Origin: Candidatus Heimdallarchaeota archaeon LC_2
GTDB lineage: Archaea; Asgardarchaeota; Heimdallarchaeia; Heimdallarchaeales; Kariarchaeaceae
NCBI GenBank assembly: GCA_001940725.1
Contig: MDVR01000002.1
Location: 1-50,727, forward strand
Length of the DNA stretch: 50,727 nucleotides
Direction: 5' to 3'
Numbering within the stretch: the stretch's first letter is position 1; the number at the start of each line of letters is the position of its first letter. This document shows, piece by piece, positions 41,983 through 50,278 of this stretch. The notes below the pieces were generated by a model. It had not been told where the DNA came from and searched no databases. It worked only from the letters and a program-made list of their open reading frames with translations. A program made the position numbers and the translations under genes.

Positions 41983-42836
41983 AGGCAGAAGATAAATATG
42001 GGAGACCTATATACAAATACATATTTTCCACTTTAGAAAAATTTGGGAAATCCCTCATCAATCTTAACTATAAAGAATCAAAGCAAAAACCAAATTTGTT
42101 TTATAGGGTTTTACCTAATGGTGGGGTAATCTTTGCTGACATGAGAGGAACCGAAATTGTCCCAATATGGGAAGATCCAAGACCTATGATCTATTGGAAG
42201 TTGGATGAACTTAGAGGAATTGTTGATGCTAAAACTGCTCAAGTTTTAATTCAGAATGAATTTCTTAGATACAAAAAATTTAACATCAAATTTAGATTAA
42301 GCTATGAATTCACAATGCATCCTCCCTGGCCTTTTGATAGTCATTCGATTTATGTAGAGGGTGATGATGATTATGACACAGTACATATCCTGAATAGCCG
42401 AGTAAACAATCCACACTCTGAAATTATTTCAAACACAAAAATAAATAAACGAAAATTCAAATCAAGATGTCGTAAAACACATATGTTAAAACAAGTTAAT
42501 AGCGTTTCAAGAAACGAATCAGAGAAAATTGACTCGCATATTGAAGGATTCAAATTCCCACAATTTTATTGTGGCTTACAGCACAGGCTAAATGTCAAAT
42601 CTACCCCTATTTACACTTATGATTTTCAAAATACAACATGTGAAACATGTAAGGCATCATATAATGCATCACTAAGAGCTTTTAGGGATGATAAGAATAA
42701 AAAAATTACAAAAGTAGGACAAAAAAATCAACCACGGTTTCTGAAAGGAGTTACTGTCGGAGGGCAAAGAATTGTGAAAAATAATATCTCTGTTAAAGAA
42801 GCTTATAAATTTAAGAATAATGTAATGAAAAAGTGA
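41979..42836 (+). CDS. Hypothetical protein, third gene of the operon
   Basis: A 285-residue protein whose ATG overlaps the TGA of the second gene (ATGA), so translation is coupled. The first 130 residues are mixed alpha/beta (FYRVLPNGGVIFADMRGTE, MIYWKLDELRGIVDAKTAQV). A possible zinc site is made of C and H residues in FYCGLQHRLN and TTCETCKASYNASL (about 198-233). The C-terminus is very basic (DDKNKKITKVGQKNQ and a KK end), which suggests nucleic-acid binding. I recognise no family; together with its partners it may form a DNA- or RNA-handling complex. Confidence 0.6.
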   Translation: MKAEDKYGRPIYKYIFSTLEKFGKSLINLNYKESKQKPNLFYRVLPNGGVIFADMRGTEIVPIWEDPRPMIYWKLDELRGIVDAKTAQVLIQNEFLRYKKFNIKFRLSYEFTMHPPWPFDSHSIYVEGDDDYDTVHILNSRVNNPHSEIISNTKINKRKFKSRCRKTHMLKQVNSVSRNESEKIDSHIEGFKFPQFYCGLQHRLNVKSTPIYTYDFQNTTCETCKASYNASLRAFRDDKNKKITKVGQKNQPRFLKGVTVGGQRIVKNNISVKEAYKFKNNVMKK

Positions 42837-42935
42837 TATGAAATTTAATTATTTTTCCAATACATATCTTCTGCAAATTACAAAATCACATTAATCTAAA
42901 TACAAGAGTATTATGTAACCGGATAAATGCTGAAC

Positions 42936-44687
42936 CTAAGGTTGATCTCTAAGTCCTCTAAGTAATGATTGGAATCTAATAATTGATGAGTATGGGAACT
43001 CATCTGAGAAGAAAGAAATCTTTGTTCCTTTGCTTAATGCATTCAGTATAGAATTTGTTTGTTTATGTTTCTCAATGGTCCTATTGATTTTCGCTTTTTC
43101 TTTGATTTTTTCCTCAGTCATCTCTTCATTTTCTATTGAGTCTAATTCTATTTTTAATTCTTGAATTTTGTTACTAACAGTTTCTGAAGTTTTAGCAATG
43201 TCTTTGAATATGTTTGAGGATGTTGTTTGAAGTTTTCTCAGCTGAGCCATCTCTAGTTCTTTTGAAAATTGATTCAAATGACTTTCAGGTACGTGTTTTT
43301 TGCATTGTTTAATATAAGGTTCCCAATTCTTCAATTCTATATCACAGCTTATCAAATATATCATGTAGCTGATACATAGGCCAAGTAATATTGGGTTATC
43401 CTCCTTAGCAACTCTCTCCCAATACGTTGAAGCATGTTCTTTGGCGTTATAGGGCTTTTCATCCATTGTTATAAATCTTGAACTACCAATTTTTGAAACA
43501 AATAATAATTCCATAAGAATACCAGTTTCTAGTTGATCTGGATTTCCATAGTCTAGATTTCTGAAATACTGCATAAGATTTAATGGTGTCACTAGTTCAT
43601 TTCTATTCAATACAATAGGGTTCCAAAGGAGGTAACTAACCATATGAGGTTTAATAAAATTTGAAATTAGCTTATTGAAACTCATAAATTTCATTAAGCT
43701 AAACATTAAATGAAACATAGTTAAAAGAAAAGCTTTAGCCCATAATTCCTCTATACTAATTTTTTGATCAAATTGGAGTGGTTTAATCTTATTTGAAAAC
43801 GGACTTTTCCAAGGTGATACAAAATAAGAAATCTCATTCTCCTCTTTGATTATGTATGTCTTATGGATAAATGCATTCCGTAAATCTGGATCCATGTTAT
43901 CAAGAATATGATTTAAATTTTTAGGAAATAATTGAACTCTTTTTGCCATTATATCATTTACACTCATTCGCATTACGTTATGTGGCAGTTTTCTAGATGA
44001 AGACCCTATCATTGGACGTAAAATGTGGGTTAGAATATTATCAAACGCGTCTGAATAAATTTTTGGTACTTGATCCATCATTTTGATTTTTTGATTTGAT
44101 CTAGTTTCAGGTCCGAGTAGTTCATTGAGAAGATCGGTTCCCAATTCCACAATTTCATCAGGTAGGTTTTGTTTAAATTGATTAATTACTTCATTAATTG
44201 AGATTTGATTATTTTCTGAATCGGTGAATTTCAATAGGTTAAGAAAATTAAAATTTGAATTAAAATTCAACTTCTGAGTCTTCTCAATAATGTCAGGATG
44301 CGATTGCAGTAATTTCATCAAATTTGATAAGGAGTCATCTTGTTGCTTATCAAGTGAACTATTTGCCCACACAATGTGCTCAGGGTTGGAAATATCAAAC
44401 CCATTCGGCATGTAAGATAACATAAATTCAATGGGATCTTGCTCTTTAATCTCATCAAAATACTCCATTACATTTTTTGGAATTGTAGAAGTGAACGGAG
44501 CTTTTTTGAGAAGGTTTTCAACTAATTTAATGAGTAAATCATAGAATGAAAAATATTTAGTTTCTACTTCAGATAGGCCTTCTGCTAAGATTTCAAAATC
44601 ATCAATTTCAGCAATCTTTCCAGAGAGGTATTCAATAATTGTTTTCTCATAATATTCTAAATCATCATCATCTATAATAATTTTCAA
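42936..44687 (-). CDS. HEPN-like protein with C-terminal coiled coil
   Basis: A 583-residue, mostly helical protein. MDPDLRNAFIHKTYIIKEEN (265-284) is a very typical HEPN signature (DpdlRNA.aH..y.i), with Arg270 and His275. The first 230 residues are helical and acidic; residues 290-480 have several aromatic-rich helices, some quite hydrophobic (FLLTMFHLMFSLMKFM). A coiled coil of about 70 residues follows (SNKIQELKIELDSIENEEMT onward). Proteins of this build are often RNases in abortive defence. It lies between the zinc-protein operon and the SIR2 gene, convergent with the first and divergent from the second. Confidence 0.65.
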   Translation of the reverse strand: MKIIIDDDDLEYYEKTIIEYLSGKIAEIDDFEILAEGLSEVETKYFSFYDLLIKLVENLLKKAPFTSTIPKNVMEYFDEIKEQDPIEFMLSYMPNGFDISNPEHIVWANSSLDKQQDDSLSNLMKLLQSHPDIIEKTQKLNFNSNFNFLNLLKFTDSENNQISINEVINQFKQNLPDEIVELGTDLLNELLGPETRSNQKIKMMDQVPKIYSDAFDNILTHILRPMIGSSSRKLPHNVMRMSVNDIMAKRVQLFPKNLNHILDNMDPDLRNAFIHKTYIIKEENEISYFVSPWKSPFSNKIKPLQFDQKISIEELWAKAFLLTMFHLMFSLMKFMSFNKLISNFIKPHMVSYLLWNPIVLNRNELVTPLNLMQYFRNLDYGNPDQLETGILMELLFVSKIGSSRFITMDEKPYNAKEHASTYWERVAKEDNPILLGLCISYMIYLISCDIELKNWEPYIKQCKKHVPESHLNQFSKELEMAQLRKLQTTSSNIFKDIAKTSETVSNKIQELKIELDSIENEEMTEEKIKEKAKINRTIEKHKQTNSILNALSKGTKISFFSDEFPYSSIIRFQSLLRGLRDQP

Positions 44688-45079
44688 TTATTTTCAGATA
44701 CTCTATGTCTGTTTTTTCTTTTAAACTGTTGTATAGAATAATAAATACAAAGTACGAGTATAACTTTGGGGATATTGAAGTGAGTGGTATAAAGAATCTA
44801 CCTATTAAGTGATCAAATTAAGATTTTATTCCTAGACGAACTCCATTTAGCTCTAATCTTGTGAGTCATTGGCATAATTATATTTTTAGTCAAATATCAC
44901 AATATTGAAGAGGAATAAATATATTAAGGTGGATTACTATAATTGTTTGAAGAAGAATAAATCCAATTGATATCAGGATTCGAGATTTACCTCGAATACC
45001 AACCCTACCTCAAGCAATTTTTGATGCACATGAAAATAATAATTTAGCAATTTTTGTAGGAGCAGGGCTTTCTCAGCTA

Positions 45080-46237
45080 ATGGGATGTTGGAATTGGTCA
45101 AAATTTGCCAGAGAACTTGTGAAGGAGTGTTTTAACAGTTATCTTATTAGTGATGAAGCAGTAGTTAATATCCTGTATGACGAAATCGAAAATCAGCAAG
45201 TACGCAGAGTAGTAACTGTTTGTAAACGAATATTCGAAGAAAATAAAAAGCCTAAAATATTTTATGAAATTTTAAAACGAGCCATAGAAGGCAATGCTGA
45301 AGCAACATCAGCTCAAAATGAACACAACATATATCACAACCTTGCAAAGTTACGTCCAGTTTGGGTAACCACAAATGCAGATACTCACATACACCACTTT
45401 GCAAAACCTGAAGTTTTCTCACCAGAAAAGCCATTTCGTAATCCCACCAACTTGAAAAGAGATACAGTCTATCATATTCATGGTTCGTTAATGAATGATG
45501 ATTTTGTCGGAATGGTGTTTTCACTGGAAGAATATGTGAAAAGATACAATGAAGAAAATTTTAGAAATTTTTTAAGAAATCTGTTTTCAAATTGGACAGT
45601 TCTTTTTCTAGGTTATGGATTAAATGAGGTTGAGTTATTACAATTTTTGAAAACTAATGACGGAATTGACCTTCCAGAAAAAAACAGTAGATTTGTTTTG
45701 AAGGGCTATAATAGTCATGAAAATGCAAGATATTCATATGACCAATGGTATTACAAATCTCTAGGCATTGAAATAATTCCATTTAACAAAGAAGTATCTA
45801 TTGAAAATTATACGAGTTACGATCTTCAAATTCCAATAACAAGGGATTGGATTGATCAATTAAGAATTAATACAAGACTATTAGAATCAACTAAGCTTCA
45901 AATTGATGAAACATTTCAAAATCCTACCCAGGAAGAGAGTGAACATGTATTGAGAATTGTTCGTAATGATGCAACTATGGCTCAATATTTTCACAAAAGG
46001 TTAGTTGAAACAAGTTCACCTCTGAAGTGGTTTGATATTCTTAAAGAAAATGGTCTGCTATTAATGACAAAGATTTCAAATGAGAGGAATTTCAGGTTAC
46101 CCGATTTGGTCATTGCGAATTTCTTGAAAAATTGTCAAAATCAATTAAAGAACGAGGATAAATCTATTGATGAGTTAATTCAAATTCTTGATAAGAACGC
46201 TGAGATAGTGAACTCAAGTATTCTTGAGGTAAAGTGA
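45080..46237 (+). CDS. SIR2-like NADase-type protein (N-terminus extends further upstream)
   Basis: The family is shown by NNLAIFVGAGLSQLMGCWNW (the GAGxS NAD-binding motif), which starts upstream of the ATG, then VWVTTNADTHI (Asn99/Asp101), VYHIHGSLMND with the catalytic His134, and LFLGYGLNEVELL. From ATG 45080 the protein would lack the NAD-binding loop. The frame is open back to 44951 and reads RIPTLPQAIFDAHE before it, without any ATG, GTG or TTG, so either ATA/ATT serves as start or a frameshift hides it. SIR2-like defence proteins deplete NAD in infected cells. The stop overlaps the next gene's GTG, so SIR2 and a long helical protein are coupled. That fits SIR2 proteins that elsewhere carry a long helical C-terminal region in one chain. 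Confidence 0.8.
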   Translation: MGCWNWSKFARELVKECFNSYLISDEAVVNILYDEIENQQVRRVVTVCKRIFEENKKPKIFYEILKRAIEGNAEATSAQNEHNIYHNLAKLRPVWVTTNADTHIHHFAKPEVFSPEKPFRNPTNLKRDTVYHIHGSLMNDDFVGMVFSLEEYVKRYNEENFRNFLRNLFSNWTVLFLGYGLNEVELLQFLKTNDGIDLPEKNSRFVLKGYNSHENARYSYDQWYYKSLGIEIIPFNKEVSIENYTSYDLQIPITRDWIDQLRINTRLLESTKLQIDETFQNPTQEESEHVLRIVRNDATMAQYFHKRLVETSSPLKWFDILKENGLLLMTKISNERNFRLPDLVIANFLKNCQNQLKNEDKSIDELIQILDKNAEIVNSSILEVK

Positions 46238-48693
46238 ATGTCATGATTGATAGAAGTAAAGCCTCAATAATACAAACAAGATTTTCTCTTGCACTGACTG
46301 ATATATCTCCGATTTATTTTAAATTAGTCAAAGATTCTTTGAATAGCACAAATAATTGGGAAATATCAAAAATAATCGCTCAAACAGTTGCACCTAATCT
46401 TCTAATGCATGATGAGCTTGATTTGATTTTGGAATATTTTGATTTATTTTTAGATTTCAAAGAAAAAGCGATAGGTGTATCATTACGTGAGTTAAGACCA
46501 ATCCTAGAACCTTATTATTTTGAAGAATTACTGAATTTTCTTAAATCACAAATTGAAAAATTGGATTGGAATGCCTTTTACTCAATCATTATGAAAAAGA
46601 TTGAACTCTCTCATTCTTCCAACTTTCCATTCTTCACTTATTACGGAATATATTTAATCCATAATCTAGATGATGAAATTGACAGTGATAATTACCAAGG
46701 GCATATTATTAACCTTCTTTGCAATTTAATAACAGTTCAAAGTGATCAAGTGATAAATGAAATTTATAGCAATTATATTGATCATAAAATCCCGATTTTT
46801 AGACGAATTGGAATATACATTCTCGATATAAAATATGAAATACTTAATGAAAGTTTTTGGCTCAATTATAAAAAAAACCCAATTGATGATTTTCATATCA
46901 AACCTGAACTCTGGAGATTTTTCAGAAATAGATATGGAGATTTTTCAGCAAAAGAGCAAGAAAAAGTAAACGCATGGGTAGAGAATTTGAAGCATGAATA
47001 TGACAAAACAGAAATTGATACTGATAGATCTGAAAAGCTTTTAGCCAACAGGAAACGGGAATGGTATACTGCTTTTTTAGATGACGCTAATAGTGATATC
47101 AAACAACGAATTGTTGATTTAGAAAATATTGATGATTCAGAATTTTCCGTACTTGGTCATCATTGGAAAATCGGACGTCTAACCGTTTTTGACACTCAAC
47201 CGGAAGATTTATCAGATTTAGCAAAATCAATGTCACCAGAGGAGTTCATAAATTATATAAATTCTGCCAAATTTGACAATTTAGAATCGTATATAACTAG
47301 CAACAGTGTTGGATATGCTTTAACATCCATTATTGAGAAGCATCCGAGTCTATTTGTATCAGATTTGCAACCATTTCTAAAATTAAAAGAAAAGCTACTA
47401 CCTGATCTTTTCGGAGCCATAATAACACTACTAAATCAAGATTATAAATATAACTTCGATTTCTTAATTGGCCACCTATATGGTCAAAGTCAGAGAAAAT
47501 TAGAATATCATGTTTCTGATTATATTCATTTCGAACATGGTGGGGGCACCAGTATCGATTTGCTTTCTGAAATATGTCAGTTACTGATTCGAAATAATGC
47601 ATCACAACTTAGTAAAGACAATGTAATGCGGATCGGTGATATTTTGCTATCTCTAGAAACCAAATTGGAGTCAAATAACCAATTGGAGCCAAAGGACACG
47701 TTTTTAATCATGGTTTCAACTCCAGGAAAGCTTTATACTGCTTTAATTGATACCATTAGGCTCTTACATGTAGAATATGGGACTACAGAAAAGTATGGTG
47801 ATCAACTGCTTGAGTTAATGCAGGATGCTTTTCTAGCCCTCAATGGTAATATTGTTATTCAGACGGTGTTGGGTGTACACCTCAATGTTCTCCACAATAT
47901 TTATGGGCAAGAATTTGAAAAGCTTTACTCTTCATCTGTAAAACTCGAAGAGACTAGTCAAACATGGAGGAATATTATTTCGGGGTATTTATCCTATAGC
48001 AAGATATACATCCCAACATTCAATTATCTTCGCAAAAGAGGTGACTTTAAATTGGTACTTGGATTAAATGATTTATCTGAGGATTCCGAGAGAGGCCTGG
48101 TTGAAAAAGTTGTCTTATCATATTTAAATGAATCAGTAATTGGGAGTAAGAATAATGAATTAATGGAGAACCTGCTAAATACACAATCATGGAGTAAACT
48201 CAAATATACAGTGTGGAGTTTCCACAAAATCTGGGAACAAAATGAATCTCTAAGACCTAGCCAAGACACAATTATCGATCTATGGACGAAAATTTTAGTC
48301 TCGACAAAGATAAAAAATAATAACTTGAAAGAAATAATTATGCAATTATGGTTCTGGCTTGACTACGTATCAGAATTTTCAACAGATATTTATGATAAAT
48401 TAATCAGAACTTTAAAATTAGTGAAAGTAAATGGTTATGATCTTTATAAATTATCAAAATTTTTAATGAGGCAATCATCCTTGAATCCGTATAACTGTGG
48501 CAAGTTACTCTTAGAAATGATAAAATTACCAGAAATTGATTATATTGAAGATGATCTAATCAAATCTGTATTATCAAATTTGTTTCAATCTTCTGATACT
48601 GCACAATATGAACTTGCGGTAATAATTTGTAATCAACTAACTGAAAAAGGAAATTTCAATCATACAGATCTATGTCAAGAATATATGCTATAA
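46234..48693 (+). CDS. Long helical (alpha-solenoid) partner of the SIR2-like protein
   Basis: An 819-residue protein, almost entirely helical, without membrane segments or recognised catalytic motifs. Repeated helix pairs of about 35-45 residues run through it (for example FEELLNFLKSQIEKLDWNAF and IIEKHPSLFVSDLQPFLKLK), which suggests an alpha-solenoid scaffold. It starts by GTG overlapping the TGA of the SIR2 gene; GAGGT stands three bases before it and 12 bases before an ATG three codons later, so either start is possible. Together the two products would total about 1250 residues, the size of single-chain SIR2 defence proteins with a long C-terminal part. I infer that it senses the trigger or holds the NADase inactive. 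Confidence 0.65.
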   Translation: MNVMIDRSKASIIQTRFSLALTDISPIYFKLVKDSLNSTNNWEISKIIAQTVAPNLLMHDELDLILEYFDLFLDFKEKAIGVSLRELRPILEPYYFEELLNFLKSQIEKLDWNAFYSIIMKKIELSHSSNFPFFTYYGIYLIHNLDDEIDSDNYQGHIINLLCNLITVQSDQVINEIYSNYIDHKIPIFRRIGIYILDIKYEILNESFWLNYKKNPIDDFHIKPELWRFFRNRYGDFSAKEQEKVNAWVENLKHEYDKTEIDTDRSEKLLANRKREWYTAFLDDANSDIKQRIVDLENIDDSEFSVLGHHWKIGRLTVFDTQPEDLSDLAKSMSPEEFINYINSAKFDNLESYITSNSVGYALTSIIEKHPSLFVSDLQPFLKLKEKLLPDLFGAIITLLNQDYKYNFDFLIGHLYGQSQRKLEYHVSDYIHFEHGGGTSIDLLSEICQLLIRNNASQLSKDNVMRIGDILLSLETKLESNNQLEPKDTFLIMVSTPGKLYTALIDTIRLLHVEYGTTEKYGDQLLELMQDAFLALNGNIVIQTVLGVHLNVLHNIYGQEFEKLYSSSVKLEETSQTWRNIISGYLSYSKIYIPTFNYLRKRGDFKLVLGLNDLSEDSERGLVEKVVLSYLNESVIGSKNNELMENLLNTQSWSKLKYTVWSFHKIWEQNESLRPSQDTIIDLWTKILVSTKIKNNNLKEIIMQLWFWLDYVSEFSTDIYDKLIRTLKLVKVNGYDLYKLSKFLMRQSSLNPYNCGKLLLEMIKLPEIDYIEDDLIKSVLSNLFQSSDTAQYELAVIICNQLTEKGNFNHTDLCQEYML

Positions 48694-48812
48694 GCAAATT
48701 AATAACCAATAAAACAGTCAAATCTTAGAATCGATTCGATAAATTTCATTCAATGAATTACATTATCAAATTATCCTAATATGGTGGAATGAATAATTGT
48801 TAATCGAAATGT

Positions 48813-49271
48813 CTAACCAAAATTTACATGGATTGGGTAGTATTCCCGTATAACTCTTGATGAATGACTATTTGAAGGTTTTACATAGATGTTCCATTTC
48901 AATCTCATTTTATTTAGGTAGTAAGCTAGAGCCGGAAAACCTACATATCCATAATTCAACCCCCAACTAAAAAATGGTAATAGAAACACAATCAAAACAA
49001 ATGAATGCCAAAGATAGTTGAACTTTGTTTCTCCTTTACTCCTAATAAGCAAACTATAATCATTCTCACAATAGATACAAAACATCTGAATATTCATTTT
49101 TCCTTCAAGTGGTCTCTTTGTTTTGTAATATTTGGCACCTTGTTGATATCCTTTCTTATTTTTGAATTTCTTTTGTCGTTTCATCTTGAGACAATTAACT
49201 TGGATCTCATAAACTTGATCTTCCAATATTTTAGGATTGAGCTGCTTTAAGATTTCATCAGATGAGAACAT
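48813..49271 (-). CDS. Small protein with zinc-like CxxC and membrane segment
   Basis: A 152-residue basic protein. Residues 1-60 are hydrophilic (KMKRQKKFKNKKGYQQGAKY), CIYC at about 66-69 could bind a metal, and FVLIVFLLPFFSWGLNYGYV (about 92-111) is a likely membrane helix, followed by a more polar tail with aromatic residues. I recognise no family. The start is an ATG; SDEIL directly after it is a reasonable N-terminus. It lies on the same strand as, and 57 bases upstream of, no partner; the next gene on that strand is 58 bases beyond its start. Confidence 0.5.
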   Translation of the reverse strand: MFSSDEILKQLNPKILEDQVYEIQVNCLKMKRQKKFKNKKGYQQGAKYYKTKRPLEGKMNIQMFCIYCENDYSLLIRSKGETKFNYLWHSFVLIVFLLPFFSWGLNYGYVGFPALAYYLNKMRLKWNIYVKPSNSHSSRVIREYYPIHVNFG

Positions 49272-49328
49272 AATTAATTATATTACAAAGTAGAGTATTT
49301 CAATTATTGAAATTCATTTTTTGGAGAC

Positions 49329-49685
49329 CTAATCCTTCGTAACGTATACAAAATCACCGATGTTAATTTGATTGTTGAACTGTGAATGATTACTACCCAG
49401 AATCAGTTCTTCGCCAAATGTAGTGTTAATCTGAAAATAGTAATTTTCACTGGAGCTACTAATTGAAGCTAGAGATATCTTATCTTGGACGTGATAAATT
49501 TGTAAGTACCCGATCGATTTATGTAATCCTTCGATTTCATTTCCTTCTCTATCATGGATTTTTTCTGTTTCCGCATACACTGAAAGAATATCATCTAAAT
49601 TTAGTCCATCGTTGAAACCCTTATCGATAACATACATCTCGTCATCAAGAATATTTATTACTCTTCCCTTAATCAGAGATTTCAT
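49329..49685 (-). CDS. Small beta-barrel-like protein
   Basis: A 118-residue protein with the alternating pattern of a beta barrel: GRVINILDDEMYVIDKGFND, GLNLDDILSVYAE, IGYLQIYHVQDKISLASIS and GDFVYVTKD at the end. The G-V-x-I-x-D-x-x-x-V-I-D-x-G...G sequence is found in FlgT-C-like and similar small barrels that act as binding modules. No enzyme motif is seen. It precedes the CxxC/membrane protein gene on the same strand with a 57-base gap, so the two may be expressed together. The function is unknown. Confidence 0.55.
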   Translation of the reverse strand: MKSLIKGRVINILDDEMYVIDKGFNDGLNLDDILSVYAETEKIHDREGNEIEGLHKSIGYLQIYHVQDKISLASISSSSENYYFQINTTFGEELILGSNHSQFNNQINIGDFVYVTKD

Positions 49686-49834
49686 ATTATGAATTGATTG
49701 TTTAACTATAATTACTTATGAAATTATTAATGAGTTAAGAATTTCAGCAGTTTAAATAGCGAACTCTTAGCATTTAGTAATATTAAGTCATAAGGGCTTG
49801 ATGATTTTTGTAAAATTATGGTTGGTAATGATTA

Positions 49835-50269
49835 TTGGGTTCTGAGGATGAAAATGATAGTCAACAACGGTTAGATGAAACTGAAGAAGAGGATCAAAAT
49901 GAACCTTGGGAACCATCATCTTATACTTTTGGGGATGATGATCATAAATGGACTATAACCGATAGCTCTCAATATAACGATGACGATTATTATAATACAT
50001 CTGATCAAACTCAACATTATGAGGAGGATGATCAGTATGATTACGAATCAGGTTTTTCGTCATCATATGGTAATGATTTATATGAAAAATTACAGCAGGA
50101 TGAAGAATATGATTACTCCCAACAAACTGAGGTAGATGAGTGGTATGAACAATTACATCAGGATGAAGAATATGTTTATTCCCAACAAACTGAAGTAGAT
50201 GAGTGGTATGAACCATTACTGCAGGATGAAGATTATGATTATCGATCGATTGTTACCATTAATAATTAA
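49835..50269 (+). CDS. Acidic repeat protein, 3' end replaced by IS
   Basis: A 144-residue protein made almost only of Asp, Glu, Tyr, Ser, Gln and Trp, certainly disordered. It contains 21-residue tandem repeats (DEEYDYSQQTEVDEWYEQLH plus Gln). The start is a TTG; no other start codon is in frame. The last eight residues (RSIVTINN) and the TAA are encoded by the terminal repeat of the adjacent IS copy, which begins at about 50243, so the original C-terminus was cut off and replaced. Acidic low-complexity proteins may act as DNA mimics or surface-layer linkers; this one has no signal peptide. The function is unknown. Confidence 0.6.
   Translation: MGSEDENDSQQRLDETEEEDQNEPWEPSSYTFGDDDHKWTITDSSQYNDDDYYNTSDQTQHYEEDDQYDYESGFSSSYGNDLYEKLQQDEEYDYSQQTEVDEWYEQLHQDEEYVYSQQTEVDEWYEPLLQDEDYDYRSIVTINN
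50081..50242 (+). repeat. Tandem 63-base repeats inside the acidic gene
   Basis: Two full units (50099-50161 and 50162-50224) begin with GATGAAGAATATG and differ at a few bases; a partial unit precedes and another follows and stops at the IS boundary. The unit is 21 codons, so changes in repeat number keep the frame. Confidence 0.75.
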
Positions 50270-50278
50270 TGGGACATC
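50243..50278. repeat. Terminal inverted repeat of the right IS copy
   Basis: Begins CGATCGATT and contains AATTAATGGGACAT at the same spacing as the end of the left copy (721-760, read on the other strand). The transposase stop codon TGA (50277-50279) overlaps its inner end, and the upstream gene's stop lies inside it. Confidence 0.65.

Noticed and set aside
49953..50216. A His-rich minus-strand ORF with repeats (HTTHL...)
   Set aside because: It is the antisense image of the 63-base repeats in the acidic gene; the plus frame is longer and explains the repeat.
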